DNA from: Muribaculaceae bacterium
Lineage (GTDB): Bacteria; Bacteroidota; Bacteroidia; Bacteroidales; Muribaculaceae
DNA length: 23,688 nucleotides
Direction: 5' to 3'
Assembly (NCBI GenBank): GCA_016292745.1
Contig: JAEDFO010000037.1
Location: 1 to 23,688, forward strand
The position numbers and the translations under genes are program-made. The notes beneath the pieces were generated by a model. That model was not told where the DNA came from, did no database searches, and saw nothing but the letters and a program-made list of their open reading frames with translations. Shown here in pieces: positions 23,231 through 23,688 of this stretch (its first letter is position 1; the number at the start of each line of letters is the position of its first letter).

Positions 23231-23254
23231 TGGTGTAAGATTTACACAACAAAG
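23226..23254. promoter_or_regulatory. Downstream palindromic operator over the Nudix transcription start
   Basis: This 29-bp palindrome has 13-bp arms (CTTTGTGGTGTAA at 23226-23238 and TTACACAACAAAG at 23242-23254) with one mismatch pair around GAT. It covers the end of the -7 box and the likely transcription start, and stops 3 nt before the ATG. Its core GTGTAA-N3-TTACAC is the same as at 23177-23195. Position and symmetry fit a repressor dimer site. Confidence 0.75.
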
Positions 23255-23257
23255 ATT

Positions 23258-23688
23258 ATGAATGCTATTGACAATAATGAAGAACAATTGAGGTATAGCT
23301 ACCGATATCCTCATCCAAGTGTAACGACCGACTGCATTATCTTCGGATTTGACGGTACAAAGTTGAGAGTCCTCTTAGTGCAGCGAGGCATTGAACCATA
23401 CAAAGGGCGATGGGCTTTCCCCGGTGGCTTTCTAAAGATGGACGAGAGTGCCGAGGAGGGTGCGTTGCGTGAGTTGCATGAAGAGACAGGATTGGAGGGC
23501 GCATACATCCGGCAGTTCCATACCTTCACTGCGCCACAGCGTGATCCTCGTGAGCGTGTCATCACCATTGCCTACTATGCTTTGGTGAGGATGCAGGAAG
23601 TGAAGGGTGGCGATGATGCTGCTGATGCGCGATGGTTTGCTTTGGACGAAGTGCCGCAGTTGGCTTTCGACCACGACCAGATACTCCG
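23258..23688 (+). CDS. Nudix domain protein, possibly NrtR-like regulator (3' end outside window)
   Basis: The gene runs off the window after 143 codons. The N-terminal part is a Nudix fold: strand SVTTDCIIFGFDG (21-33), LRVLLVQRG (36-44), WAFPGGFLKMDE (52-63), and a complete Nudix box, G-x5-E-x7-REL-x-EE-x-GL, at 57-79. Then follow FTAPQRDPRERVITIAYYALV (90-110) and the closing strand DARWFALDEVPQLAFDH. The QRDPR segment after the box is seen in ADP-ribose-type Nudix and NrtR-like proteins. NrtR regulators join such a domain to a C-terminal winged helix and bind palindromes; two palindromes at this promoter suggest self-control. In Bacteroides a Nudix-related regulator, AraR, controls arabinose use. 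Whether a winged helix follows cannot be seen. Leu is mostly TTG (8 of 12), unlike the neighbours, hinting at a different origin. Confidence 0.85.
   Translation, partial: MNAIDNNEEQLRYSYRYPHPSVTTDCIIFGFDGTKLRVLLVQRGIEPYKGRWAFPGGFLKMDESAEEGALRELHEETGLEGAYIRQFHTFTAPQRDPRERVITIAYYALVRMQEVKGGDDAADARWFALDEVPQLAFDHDQIL

Noticed and set aside
1..23688. CRISPR array, tRNA, rRNA, insertion sequence or prophage
   Set aside because: No regular repeat-spacer series, cloverleaf with CCA-type end, rRNA stretch, transposase or integrase was seen on either strand.

Overview
The window looks like a chromosomal segment of a gut-type Bacteroidales bacterium, with Muribaculaceae or a relative as my best guess. 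The reasons are repeated Bacteroidetes-type promoters (TTTG or TTG about 20 nt before TAnnTTTG), few clear Shine-Dalgarno sequences, an ACT-less PGDH with lysine at the catalytic position, a FadL/OmpP1-like barrel, and a secreted protein ending in a Por/T9SS-like sorting tail. No rRNA, tRNA, CRISPR array, insertion sequence or prophage was recognised.

Layout. Positions 102-2096 hold serC-serA (serine synthesis), closed by a strong terminator. Positions 2291-5127 hold a four-gene operon: ABC ATPase, six-helix permease, short YtrA-type GntR regulator, and a membrane-anchored protein with a GIN/DUF2807-like look. A promoter with an operator-like palindrome lies just upstream. On the minus strand follow a Pif1-like helicase with a TPR tail (5211-7271), a FadL/OmpP1-like barrel (7515-9080) and, upstream of it, a secreted Trp-rich and Gly/Ser/Arg-rich protein (9148-10353). 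A small ABM-fold protein (10639-10914) converges on an acyltransferase-3 protein (10981-12132) over a shared two-way terminator. A YpfJ-type zinc metallopeptidase overlaps a 71-codon remnant-like ORF (12199-13274).

The second half has a large secreted choice-of-anchor-J-like protein (13389-15779), a tRNA-dihydrouridine synthase (15872-16789) whose promoter overlaps the previous terminator, and, convergent with it, trmN and a secreted propeller-like protein (16793-18664). Two transporters follow, NhaC-type (18834-20297) and Bcr/CflA-type MFS (20494-21678). Then come a possible 36-codon gene with its own terminator (21907-22017), a 2H phosphoesterase (22068-22595), a small three-helix membrane protein (22736-23158), and the start of a Nudix protein (23258 to the window end). 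The Nudix promoter is flanked or overlapped by two related palindromes.

Most of this is housekeeping and envelope biology. The best leads are local: the self-regulating look of the ABC/GntR/GIN operon, the paired Nudix operators, the Trp-rich protein beside the FadL-like barrel, MraZ-box-like repeats before the helicase, and the 36-codon ORF. I see no convincing defence or mobile system. All family calls come from motifs read by eye; no database search was possible.
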